64,000 nt of DNA from Saccharopolyspora rhizosphaerae (GTDB taxonomy: Bacteria > Actinomycetota > Actinomycetes > Mycobacteriales > Pseudonocardiaceae), in the NCBI RefSeq assembly GCF_003931915.1, contig NZ_RSAA01000017.1, positions 1 to 64,000 of the forward strand. Direction: 5' to 3'. Shown here piece after piece: positions 56,411 through 64,000 of the stretch. Under the pieces are notes generated by a model that saw only the letters and a program-made list of their open reading frames with translations, searched no databases and was not told the DNA's origin. Positions within the stretch are counted from its first letter, which is position 1; each line of letters starts with the position of its first letter. The position numbers and the translations under genes are program-made.

Positions 56411-58012
56411 GTGGAACGACCGGCACCGGACGAGCCGACCCGAGCACCGACCGACCGGGTCGTCTTCGGCGTCGCGGCGCTGCTCGTCCTGATCTTCCTC
56501 GGGTGGGGTGTGTCGTCACCCGGGTCGCTGGGGGCGTTCGCCGACGCCGCGCTGCGCTGGGCGGTGAAGGACATCGGATGGGTCTTCGCCCTGGTCACCA
56601 CGGGGTTCGTGGTGTTCGTCGGGTGGCTGGCGTTGAGCCGCTACGGGGCGATCCCGCTCGGCCGCGACGGAGAGCAGCCGGAGTTCCGCACGCCGTCGTG
56701 GATCGCGATGATGTTCATCGCCGGCATGGGGATCGGCCTGATGTTCTTCGGCGTCGCCGAGCCGCTGGCGCACTACGCGCAGCCTCCGCCGGACTCGTTC
56801 GCACCGACGGGCGAGGCCGCGGTGCGCGCCTCGCTCGCGACGACGCTGTTCCACTGGGCGCTGCACCCGTGGGCGATCTACTCCGTGGTCGGGCTCGCCA
56901 TCGGCTACGGCGCCTTCCGCCGCGGGCGGAAGCAGACGATCAGCGCCGCGTTCACCCCGCTGCTGGGTTCGCGCCCGGCCACCAAACCGATCGGCAAGGC
57001 GATCGACGTCCTCGCGCTGTGGGCGACGCTGTTCGGATCCGCGGCATCGCTGGGCATCGGCACCCTGCAGATCAACAGCGGCATGCGCAGCGCAGGGTGG
57101 ATCGGGGCCGCGGGCGGTGCGACGCTGGTGCTGATCATCGGTGTCCTGACGATCTGCTTCGTCGCTTCGGCGGTGTCCGGTGTCGCCCGGGGAATCCAGT
57201 GGCTGTCGGGGATCAACGTGGCGCTCGCCGCGTCGCTGCTGCTGTTCGTCCTGATCACCGGACCGACGGTGTTCGTGCTGAGCCTGATCCCCACGGCGAT
57301 CGGCAACTACGTGGCCGACTTCGCCGAGATGGCGGGGCGCGCCGGGGCCACCGGGGACGATGCGGTGGACGAGTGGCTGTCAGCTTGGACGATCTTCTAC
57401 TGGGCGTGGTGGATCTCCTGGGCCCCGTTCGTGGGGACCTTCCTCGCCCGCATCAGCCGGGGACGCACGATCCGCCAGTTCGTCGGTGGGGTTCTGCTGG
57501 TGCCCAGCGCGGTCAGCGTGGTGTGGTTCGCGGTCTTCGGCGGCACCGCGATCGACCTGCAGCGCCACGGCACCGACGTGACGGCTGCCGGAGGCGAGGA
57601 GACGCAGATCTTCGCCGTCATCAACGCCCTCCCGATCCCGGCGGTGATCACGGCGCTCGTCATCGTCCTGGTGGCGATCTTCTTCATCACCGGAGCGGAT
57701 TCGGCGTCGCTGGTCATGGGGAAGTTCTCCCAGCACGGCACCATCTCGCCGAGCAAGTGGATGATCGTGTTCTGGGGCGTGGCCACCGGCTCCGTCGCAG
57801 CGATCATGCTGCTCTCCGGTGGTGACGACGCCCTCGAGGGGATCCAGAACGTGACGTTCCTCGCCTCGGTGCCGTTCGCCCTGGTCATGGTGCTGATGTG
57901 CGTATCGCTGTCCCAGGACCTGCGGGCCGATGACCTGATCGAGCGCCGGAGGCGCGCCGAGGCCCGACTCGCCGCGCTCGTCGAGTCCGACGAGCGCGAT
58001 CCCCCGGCCTGA
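56411..58012 (+). CDS. BCCT family transporter (betaine/choline/carnitine type)
   Basis: A 533-residue, 12-TM carrier with the LeuT fold. Family marks: MMFIAGMGIGLMFFGVAEPLAHYA, where the GMGIG motif in TM3 is that of Na+-coupled betaine carriers such as BetP; FHWALHPWAIYSVVGLAIGY (Trp-rich TM4 region); FYWAWWISWAPFVGTFLARISRGRTIRQF, the most conserved BCCT signature in TM8; and FFITGADSASLVMG. It likely imports glycine betaine or a related quaternary amine for osmoprotection. It starts at GTG 56411. The C-terminal tail is short and charged (IERRRRAEARLAALVESDE), possibly an osmosensing tail as in BetP. Confidence 0.92.
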   Translation: MERPAPDEPTRAPTDRVVFGVAALLVLIFLGWGVSSPGSLGAFADAALRWAVKDIGWVFALVTTGFVVFVGWLALSRYGAIPLGRDGEQPEFRTPSWIAMMFIAGMGIGLMFFGVAEPLAHYAQPPPDSFAPTGEAAVRASLATTLFHWALHPWAIYSVVGLAIGYGAFRRGRKQTISAAFTPLLGSRPATKPIGKAIDVLALWATLFGSAASLGIGTLQINSGMRSAGWIGAAGGATLVLIIGVLTICFVASAVSGVARGIQWLSGINVALAASLLLFVLITGPTVFVLSLIPTAIGNYVADFAEMAGRAGATGDDAVDEWLSAWTIFYWAWWISWAPFVGTFLARISRGRTIRQFVGGVLLVPSAVSVVWFAVFGGTAIDLQRHGTDVTAAGGEETQIFAVINALPIPAVITALVIVLVAIFFITGADSASLVMGKFSQHGTISPSKWMIVFWGVATGSVAAIMLLSGGDDALEGIQNVTFLASVPFALVMVLMCVSLSQDLRADDLIERRRRAEARLAALVESDERDPPA

Positions 58013-58072
58013 CCTCCTTCACCGGCCGGCCCTCCACCGCCGGTACGCCCGCGGAACCGGGTGCGCCCGGGC

Positions 58073-59167
58073 TCAGTAGCGCACGATCGCCGCAACGCCG
58101 TCCTCGACGCTGACGTCGGGCAGGATCTCGGTGAACTGCGCGTTGCTGTGCACCGCCGACCGCAGCAGCAGGGCGCTCGCGGGCGCGGTGAAGGCCGTGG
58201 CGTCGTCGCCGAGCGCGGTCGCATCGCTGACCACCGGCACGGGGTCGCGTCGCGAAGCCACGAGGTTCGGATCGCCCGTTCGGTCGGCCGCCAGCAACAG
58301 CGTGTCGACCCGGCCCTCCGAGAGCGCTTCCATCACCGGGTTCATGCCCCGCAGGGCCTGCCCACCGGCGAGTTCCGCTTCGAGCGTGTCGAGCACCTCT
58401 CGGTGGCTCTCGACCATCGCCTCGTGCATCGCTTCGTCCACGCTCGCCCGCAGCCCGTCGACGGCCGACTGGTCGGTGCGGCCGCCCTCGACGTAGACGA
58501 TGCGTCCGGACGGAGGAGCTGTCGCGAGGTGCTGGCGGAGCAGTCCGATGGCTTTCGGGTCGCCGGCGATCAGGATGACCGCGGCATCGACCTCCTCGGC
58601 CGCCTGTCGGACGTCCTCGGCGACCTGCTCGGTGTTCTCCGACCAGAGGTTGACTGAACGCCGGTGGTAGGCGGCGTGCGAAACCGCGCCTGCCCGCACC
58701 CGCGTGATGTGCAGCGTGGAACCGTTGAAGGTGCGCTGGAACGACGGTGCCGTGGCCGCGGCCGGGTAGGCGTCGACGTCGGCTCCTTCGCGGTCGACCG
58801 CGACCACGACGTGCGCGAGCTGGTGGTCCCGGTCGAGGGCCAGCTGGAGCGGGTCGGCCACCGGCAGGTGCAGGGCGCTGTCGCTGCGCGGCGGTTCCGC
58901 CATGGTGTGCACGCCGAGGACCTGCCCGTCCGAGCTGAACAGGGCTTCGCCCTGCGGCCCGGGCACGTCCCGGGCTCCTCCCACCACCTCGTCCAGAGCC
59001 GCCAAGGACCCGGTGGGAGCGCCCTGCTTGGCGAGCGTGCGCCGGGCGGACCTCCAGCGGAGCTCGATCTGCTTGTCCGCGTCAACGGCACCGCGGCCGG
59101 TGTCGAGGTGGACGGACTCGACATCGCCCTGGCACTCGAACAGTGGACGCAGGAACTGCAGGTCCAT
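58073..59167 (-). CDS. baeRF / Rv2629-like eRF1-related protein
   Basis: A 364-residue soluble protein of the bacterial eRF1-like group (Vms1/Rv2629-like). It has FLRPLFECQGDVESVHLDTGR at the N-terminus, ELRWRSARRTL, HVVVAVDREGADVDAYP, and then the peptidyl-tRNA-cleaving-fold-like part: AVILIAGDPKAIGLLRQHL, HREVLDTLEAELAGGQALRG, EALSEGRVDTLLLAADR, and FTAPASALLLRSAVHSNAQFTEIL. Relatives are thought to act in ribosome rescue or hibernation, but no GGQ-type catalytic tip is clear here. Rv2629 belongs to a dormancy set in Mycobacterium tuberculosis, consistent with a stress role. Start at ATG 59167. Confidence 0.83.
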   Translation of the reverse strand: MDLQFLRPLFECQGDVESVHLDTGRGAVDADKQIELRWRSARRTLAKQGAPTGSLAALDEVVGGARDVPGPQGEALFSSDGQVLGVHTMAEPPRSDSALHLPVADPLQLALDRDHQLAHVVVAVDREGADVDAYPAAATAPSFQRTFNGSTLHITRVRAGAVSHAAYHRRSVNLWSENTEQVAEDVRQAAEEVDAAVILIAGDPKAIGLLRQHLATAPPSGRIVYVEGGRTDQSAVDGLRASVDEAMHEAMVESHREVLDTLEAELAGGQALRGMNPVMEALSEGRVDTLLLAADRTGDPNLVASRRDPVPVVSDATALGDDATAFTAPASALLLRSAVHSNAQFTEILPDVSVEDGVAAIVRY

Positions 59168-59222
59168 CGGACACCTCGATCACTAGGCGAACGCCGTGAC
59201 ACCATTGGAACTCCACGGGCGG

Positions 59223-59816
59223 TCACGTGCCATTCGGTCTTCCGGCCGGCTCTCTCGTGCGCTGCCAGGCTCGCCGAGCGAGGTGGGTGAAGGCGACGAT
59301 GACCAGCACGTCGACGACGTAGGCGACCCATTCCCAGCGCAGCACCCGACCGAGCGGAAAAGCGACCGCTGCCAGGCAGATCAACGCGGTGTCCCACGGC
59401 GGCGCCGCGCGGGTCCACAGCAGCAGTGCGCCGTACACGAACATGGCCGCGGGGAAGGCAGGTCCGGGCAACCACAGCACGAGCAGGCTCAGCGGTGGGT
59501 AGTCGTCGAAGCGCGCCAACCCGACCCGGTCGTGCAGGCCGAACGCACCCTCGAAGAAGCCCTGCAGGCCGAACGCGACGGTTCCGAGCATCCCGGCCAG
59601 CAGCAGCAACAACCACAGGCCCGCCGCGACCGGTGCGTGTTCGCGCAACCGTTCGTACTCCCCGATCAGCCCGAAAACCCAAGGCACGGTGGAGACTGCG
59701 ATCAACACGCCACCTGTGACGCCGTAGTGGCCATCGACCCAGAAGAACGGTGACGCCGCGAAGATGACCGGCCCGACCACCAGGGCCAGCGCCTGCAACC
59801 GCTGCACGAGCACCAC
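59223..59816 (-). CDS. Integral membrane protein, unassigned
   Basis: A 197-residue protein with about six hydrophobic helices: LQALALVVGPVIFAASPFFW, VTGGVLIAVSTVPWVFGLIG, AAGLWLLLLLAGMLGTVAF, LLVLWLPGPAFPAAMFVYGALL, ALICLAAVAFPLGRVL and WVAYVVDVLVIVAFTHLA. An EYERLREHAP loop lies on one face and a basic tail RRAWQRTRE at the end. No family named. GTG 59816 is used, with no strong ribosome site. Translation and hydrophobic pattern support a real gene. Confidence 0.75.
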   Translation of the reverse strand: MVLVQRLQALALVVGPVIFAASPFFWVDGHYGVTGGVLIAVSTVPWVFGLIGEYERLREHAPVAAGLWLLLLLAGMLGTVAFGLQGFFEGAFGLHDRVGLARFDDYPPLSLLVLWLPGPAFPAAMFVYGALLLWTRAAPPWDTALICLAAVAFPLGRVLRWEWVAYVVDVLVIVAFTHLARRAWQRTREPAGRPNGT

Positions 59817-59911
59817 CGCAGGCTAGCGCCGGGCGCGGAGCGGCGCAGGAGCACGACATCGGGCCGACGCACGGGCACCTCCACAGTGGAGGGAACCGGC
59901 CGGCCTCCAGG

Positions 59912-61219
59912 TCAGAACCCGAGGACTTCGGCGAACCCCTGCACGGCCGCTGCGCTGACCAGCAGCGCCACGACGACCAGCGCCAGGTTCTCCTTCCACG
60001 TGTTGACGTTGTCGCCCATGATCCGGCGCTTGTTCAGCATCGCGATCAGACCGACGACGATGATCAGCAGGAACGGTGAGGTCAGCACGTGGGAGATCAC
60101 CACGAGCACGACGAACCCCGGTGCGGCGGGCGAGGACCAGACGATCGCGGCCAGGCCCCAGACGACCACCACCTTGTAGAAGACGTCCCGGCGCGGGTCG
60201 TCGCCGACCCGCTCGCGGCGGCCGGGGCGCACGGTGTGCAGCGCTTCGACGCTCATCTTGCTCAGCGCGAACAGCGATCCGGCGACCGTGGTCCACGCCG
60301 CGCCCAGCAAGCCGAGGTAGAACAGGTGGCTGCCGATCGGGCCGATCGCGGTGCCCAGCGCTCCGGCGATGTCGGAGGCCTCGTCGACCCCCTCCCCCGT
60401 GCTGAGCACCTCCGCCCCGAGCGCCCACACGCACACACCGAGGAAGAGCACCACCACCGAACCGAAGAGCAGGTCGTACTGCTGCACGCGGCGGTAGGCC
60501 GGGGTCACCCAGCCCTTCTCGCGCAAGAACTGCGGGTAGAAGAGGTTCGCCATGGAACCGAGCGTGGCCAGGACCAGGCTCGACGCCACCAGCGAGGAGT
60601 CGAACAGCCCGCTCTGCGGCGGCAGCTCGAAGGCGAACCCGCGCACCAGCTCGGGCCAGTTGACGCCCACCATGACGACACCCACGACGAACGCCGCCAC
60701 CATCACCGCGAGCACGACCTTGAAGGTGCCCTCCAGGACGCGGTAGGCACCGCGGAAGGTCACCGCGAACACCGAGACCGCCCCGATCACCGACCACCAG
60801 AAGGTCGGCAGGCCACCGAACAACCCGTGCAGCGCGACTCCGACACCGCTGAGGCTGAACGCCAGCAGCAGGTGCGTGTAGAGCACGAAGGAGATCAGCA
60901 TCAGCCACCCGAACACCGGGTGCGTGCGGGCGAAACCGCGCACGATGCTGGAGTCCCGCTGCACGTTGTAGAGCGGGTACTTCGCGAGGCTGTTGACGAA
61001 CAGGAAGCGGAAGACCAGCGACAGCGGCAGCACCCACAGCAGCGCGTACCCGTAGTTGCCGCCGGCGACGGAGTTGTCGACGAGGTCGCCGGTGCCGACC
61101 CAGCTGAGCGCGATCACGATCCCGGGCCCGAAGGACATCAGGTAGCCCAAGAACGAGGTCGGCGGCGGCGCGGCGGGAGCGTCGTCGGACGTGGTGCTGA
61201 TCGGCTTCGACTCGACCAC
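59912..61219 (-). CDS. Nramp-related transporter lacking canonical metal motifs
   Basis: About 435 residues, 11-12 TM helices. The TM1 region reads FGPGIVIALSWVGTGDLVDN, so the Nramp DPGN metal motif is replaced by GTGD. The TM6 region is LGSMANLFYPQFL, so the MPH motif (Met metal ligand and His) is replaced. Long-range similarity to the Nramp fold is clear in ARTHPVFGWLMLISF-type helices and the AAWTTVAGSLFALSKM region. Known Nramp-related Mg2+ transporters have also lost the Met ligand, so Mg2+ or a non-metal substrate should be considered rather than Mn2+/Fe2+. GTG 61219 is chosen because AGGAG lies 6 bases before it. Confidence 0.83.
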   Translation of the reverse strand: MVESKPISTTSDDAPAAPPPTSFLGYLMSFGPGIVIALSWVGTGDLVDNSVAGGNYGYALLWVLPLSLVFRFLFVNSLAKYPLYNVQRDSSIVRGFARTHPVFGWLMLISFVLYTHLLLAFSLSGVGVALHGLFGGLPTFWWSVIGAVSVFAVTFRGAYRVLEGTFKVVLAVMVAAFVVGVVMVGVNWPELVRGFAFELPPQSGLFDSSLVASSLVLATLGSMANLFYPQFLREKGWVTPAYRRVQQYDLLFGSVVVLFLGVCVWALGAEVLSTGEGVDEASDIAGALGTAIGPIGSHLFYLGLLGAAWTTVAGSLFALSKMSVEALHTVRPGRRERVGDDPRRDVFYKVVVVWGLAAIVWSSPAAPGFVVLVVISHVLTSPFLLIIVVGLIAMLNKRRIMGDNVNTWKENLALVVVALLVSAAAVQGFAEVLGF

Positions 61220-61849
61220 GGAAGGCTCCTCTGCCCGTCCCGGCACCACCCCCCGTCTGTTCCACTGTGGACATCACGGGGCAGCGGCCATCGTCACGCA
61301 GTGACGCTAGGAGTCCGCACGGAGCCAGTCGAGCGGCAAACGGGTGTTCACGAGAACGATCGTGACGACCGTTCCGGCGAGCGGAACCCGTCCTCGACGT
61401 GGTGGTCGTCGGACGCGCGGGGCAGCTCCCGCCTGGCACAGCGCCTCGACGGTGCGCCCGTTCTGCGCCCGGCCGGAGAAGTCGTGGACGATCGCGACCA
61501 CCGGCCGAGCCGCCCGCCTGGCCCTCCGCGCGGCTGGGCTTCTCGCGACCTCGAACAGGAGCACGACTTCACCTGAGCCTCGACACCCGCCGCACCCCGA
61601 CCGCCTGTGCTCGCGCCACGGTGCCGACGAGCATCCTGCCCGGCGCGGACGTCCGAGTTCGCCGTAGGAGCCGAGAGACTCTCGAACCGGATGAATCACC
61701 CAACCTCGCGATGCTCCACGGCTTGACGGCGCCGCGAGGACCGCCTCCTGCCTCGCCTTCACCGTGCCGCAAGGACTTCTGCGGAAATCGGGCAACGTGC
61801 GAACGCGCGGATCAGGAATATTTGCGGCTCGCGGTGTCTTGTAGGGGTC
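61220..61849. other. Divergent intergenic region, possible remnant
   Basis: About 630 bases between divergent transporter genes. The minus-strand frame ending TIVLVNTRLPLDWLRADS at 61307 and fragments such as VVAIVHDFSGRAQNGR look faintly protein-like, but no family is recognisable. Promoters for both genes must be here. Confidence 0.35.
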
Positions 61850-63304
61850 GTGCCCGCTTCGTCTTCCGGTGTCGGTCTGCGCTCCGAGCGCGGCCCGATC
61901 TTGCTCGCGCTGATGTTGTCCACGGCCCTGGTGGCGTTGGACGCGACCATCATCGCCACCGCCTCGTCCACGATCGCCCGCGATCTCGGCAGCTTCGCCC
62001 AGGTCCCGTGGTTGTTCTCGGCCTACCTGCTGGCGCAGGCGGTGAGCACTCCGCTGTTCGGCAGGCTCGCCGACGTGCTGGGCCGCAAGCGGCTGATGCT
62101 CGCCGGTGTCGGGTTCTTCTTGATCGGGTCCGTGCTGTGCGGCGCCGCGTGGTCGATGCCCGCGATGATCGTCGGTCGCGTGCTCCAGGGCTTGGGCGCG
62201 GGTGCGGTGATGCCGGTGTCGCTGACGATCGCCGCCGACATCTACACGTTGGAGGAGCGCGCGAAGACGCAGGGCTACCTGGCCTCGGTGTGGGCGATCT
62301 CGTCGGTCGTCGGCCCCACGCTCGGTGGTGTGTTCAGCGAGTTCGTCAGCTGGCGCTGGATCTTCTGGATCAACCTGCCGCTGTGCTTCGCCGCCGCAGC
62401 GATGCTGCTGCTCAAGTACCACGAGTCCGCGCGCGAAGGCGACCGCGAACCGATCGACTACCTGGGCGCCGCACTGCTGACCGGCGGCAGCACCTCCATG
62501 CTGCTCGGCCTGCTCGAAGGCGGCACCAGCTGGGCGTGGACGTCGGTGACCTCGGTGGTGATCTTCGCGGTGGCGGTGCTGCTGCTCGCAGCCTTCGCGG
62601 TCCACGCGCTGCGCTCCTCGCACCCGATCTTGAACCTGCGGCTGCTGCGCCGCCGCGTGATCGGCGTGCCCACGGCCGTCGCACTGCTGGTCGGCGTCAT
62701 CGTGCTGGGTCTGTCGACTTACGTACCGATCTACGGGCAAGGCGTGCTGGGCTTCGGCCCGCTGATCGCCGGTTTCGCCCTGGCCGCGATGACGGTCGGA
62801 TGGCCGCTGGCGGCGACCAACGCCGGACGGGTCTACCTCGCGCTGGGCTTCCGCTACACGTCGATGATCGGTGCGTCGTTCGTTCTGGCGGGCACCGCTC
62901 TCACGCTGCTGCTTGACGAGCAGTCGTCGGTGTTCGTGGTCGGTGCCTTCACGTTCGTGATCGGGGTGGGCATGGGCCTGACCGCGGTCCCGACGCTGAT
63001 CGCCTCGCAGTCCTCGACCACCTTCAGCGAGCGCGGCGCGGTCACCGGCGTCAACATGTTCGCCCGCTCCCTGGGGTCGGCCGTGGGCGTGGCGATCTGC
63101 GGAGCGGTCATCAACGCCCGCACCACCGCTGCCGCCGACGGAACACCGGCGGGACCAGGCCTGATGTCGGCCCTGCACATCGTCTTCGCCCTGCTGGCGG
63201 TCATCGCAGCAGGCTTGGTCGTCCTGGCCGTGCTGATGCCTGCGGACCACCGCAGGGACCAGCCGGCGAAGGCGGCCCCGACCGACGAACCAGCCACGGT
63301 CTGA
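61850..63304 (+). CDS. MFS drug exporter, DHA2 family (14 TM)
   Basis: A 484-residue, 14-TM proton antiporter. Motif D1 in TM1: LVALDATIIATASSTIARDL. Loop 2-3: LFGRLADVLGRKRLML. TM4-5: RVLQGLGAGAVMPVSLTIAAD and VWAISSVVGPTLGGVFSEFVSWRWIFWINLPL, the QacA/EmrB-type motif C. The C-terminal half has the extra helices of DHA2 (LLVGVIVLGLSTYVPIYGQGV). It probably expels hydrophobic or cationic drugs. GTG 61850 follows GTAGGGGTC, a modest ribosome site. It is convergent with the methyltransferase gene, with only 10 bases between stops. Confidence 0.9.
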   Translation: MPASSSGVGLRSERGPILLALMLSTALVALDATIIATASSTIARDLGSFAQVPWLFSAYLLAQAVSTPLFGRLADVLGRKRLMLAGVGFFLIGSVLCGAAWSMPAMIVGRVLQGLGAGAVMPVSLTIAADIYTLEERAKTQGYLASVWAISSVVGPTLGGVFSEFVSWRWIFWINLPLCFAAAAMLLLKYHESAREGDREPIDYLGAALLTGGSTSMLLGLLEGGTSWAWTSVTSVVIFAVAVLLLAAFAVHALRSSHPILNLRLLRRRVIGVPTAVALLVGVIVLGLSTYVPIYGQGVLGFGPLIAGFALAAMTVGWPLAATNAGRVYLALGFRYTSMIGASFVLAGTALTLLLDEQSSVFVVGAFTFVIGVGMGLTAVPTLIASQSSTTFSERGAVTGVNMFARSLGSAVGVAICGAVINARTTAAADGTPAGPGLMSALHIVFALLAVIAAGLVVLAVLMPADHRRDQPAKAAPTDEPATV

Positions 63305-63314
63305 GCCTCCGAAG

Positions 63315-63917
63315 TCAGCTCGCCGGACGGGTGGCGACGAGTTCGATGGCCGGGCTGCCGAGCCGTCGCGGCCGGGCGGTGAGCCCGACGTTGCTGAAAC
63401 CGGCCGCTTCGGCGTCGCTCCGCAGGGTGCGCGGCGGGACGTCGAGGACGTGCCGGTGGACCGTGAGCACCAGGCGGCCGTTCGGGCGCAGGACGCGGAA
63501 GAGCTCAGCGAACCCCGCTCCGCGGTTCCACAGCATCACGTTGTTGACCGAGATCGCGGCGTCGCACGACGCGTCGGCTCTCCCGGTCCGCTCCGCGGAC
63601 CCGTCGCGCACCTCCACGACACCGGCCTCGACCTGCACCCTGCACCGCGAGGCGGCCATCTCGCGCATCGTCGCAGAGGGATCGACGCCGAGCACGTGAC
63701 CGGTTGGACCGACCGCGTCGGCGCACAGCCGCAGTCCCACTCCAGGACCGTGGCCAACGACCAGCACCCGTTCGCCCGGCTGGAGCGCGGCTCGGTCCAC
63801 GGCCCAACGCTCCTGTTCGACGTTGAGGAGCGCCATGACCGACCCACCGGCCCAGCCCATCCACCCCTGCGGACGACCGAACGCCTTGTCGAACACGCGC
63901 GTCACGAGGTTGCCCAT
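63315..63917 (-). CDS. Class I SAM-dependent methyltransferase
   Basis: A 200-residue cytoplasmic methyltransferase. It opens MGNLVTRVFDKAFGRPQGWMGWAGG. Motif I is RVLVVGHGPGVGLRL, the acidic end of strand 2 is VLGVDPSATMREMA, motif II region is DASCDAAISVNNVMLW, and motif III is LFRVLRPNGRLVLTVHRHVL. The order and length match UbiE-like small-molecule methyltransferases; the acceptor is unknown. The first ATG lacks a ribosome site, so a downstream Met could be used. Nothing recognisable lies between 63918 and the window end. Confidence 0.88.
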   Translation of the reverse strand: MGNLVTRVFDKAFGRPQGWMGWAGGSVMALLNVEQERWAVDRAALQPGERVLVVGHGPGVGLRLCADAVGPTGHVLGVDPSATMREMAASRCRVQVEAGVVEVRDGSAERTGRADASCDAAISVNNVMLWNRGAGFAELFRVLRPNGRLVLTVHRHVLDVPPRTLRSDAEAAGFSNVGLTARPRRLGSPAIELVATRPAS

Positions 63918-64000
63918 GGTGAAACCGCACCACAGCCGCAGCCCTGCGGCATCAGGGGTAACCCCCGAACTCGCGCTCGGTGCCTCCCCTGCGGAGGAAG

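Noticed and set aside
61640-61710. Possible tRNA or attachment remnant (GGTTCGAGAGTCT on the minus strand)
   Set aside because: Only a T-loop-like string; no cloverleaf and no integrase nearby.
61307-63250. Long minus-strand frame opposite the DHA2 exporter
   Set aside because: Shadow frame rich in Gln, Arg and His; the plus strand has all DHA2 motifs.

Overview
The window is high-GC DNA in which most genes start with ATG or GTG behind GGAGG-type ribosome sites. It reads as an actinomycete chromosome. The gene set (single-chain acyl-CoA carboxylase, DUF305/DUF6153 pair, DUF4429-SHOCT, baeRF protein, GH25 lysozyme, MmyB-type regulator remnant) fits Pseudonocardiales such as a Saccharopolyspora or Amycolatopsis relative. 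This assignment is inferred from gene content only.

Positions 1-17.7 kb form an accessory stress region with lower GC, long gaps and decayed genes. It holds an NhaA-DsbA antiporter fusion, acetate kinase, a DUF1931 histone-fold protein, an Hsp20-GrpE-(broken DnaJ) set without DnaK, DUF2267, PsiE-like and PrsW-like membrane proteins, an MFS carrier with a long cytoplasmic tail, a GH15 enzyme and a second MFS carrier. It ends in a gene-poor scar with a tyrosine-recombinase remnant and a perfect 26-bp palindrome.

Positions 17.7-35.1 kb carry small envelope and transport modules: TVP38 protein; a probable copper module (DUF6153-DUF305) behind a CsoR-like operator; GH25 lipoprotein; TTHB210-like secreted protein; a His-rich membrane protein; an SbnA-like enzyme translationally coupled to an MFS exporter; a C69 peptidase homologue without its nucleophilic Cys; DUF1684; an EutH/lactone-oxidase/GntR/Cache group; and a D-amino-acid-oxidase/LysR divergent pair.

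Positions 35.2-40.5 kb hold the strongest candidate for an undescribed system. Five genes lie on the minus strand, four of them nearly abutting: a small membrane protein, a kinase-like protein that keeps catalytic residues, a zinc-ribbon membrane protein, a short coiled-coil protein and a transmembrane pseudokinase with an eight-Cys exterior domain. The zinc-ribbon and coiled-coil proteins share an otherwise unexplained glycine/valine motif, one at its C-terminus and one at its N-terminus.

Positions 41-52.7 kb are acyl-CoA metabolism: alcohol dehydrogenase, succinate-type CoA transferase, SMP-30 lactonase, crotonase, a frameshifted second crotonase, and a 1829-residue single-chain carboxylase (BC, BCCP and CT in one chain). 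Positions 52.9-64 kb include an unknown protein, a secreted RNase Sa-like ribonuclease, a DUF4429-SHOCT protein with a leaderless-type promoter, a BCCT carrier, a baeRF protein, a divergent Nramp homologue lacking both signature metal motifs, a 14-TM drug exporter and a methyltransferase.
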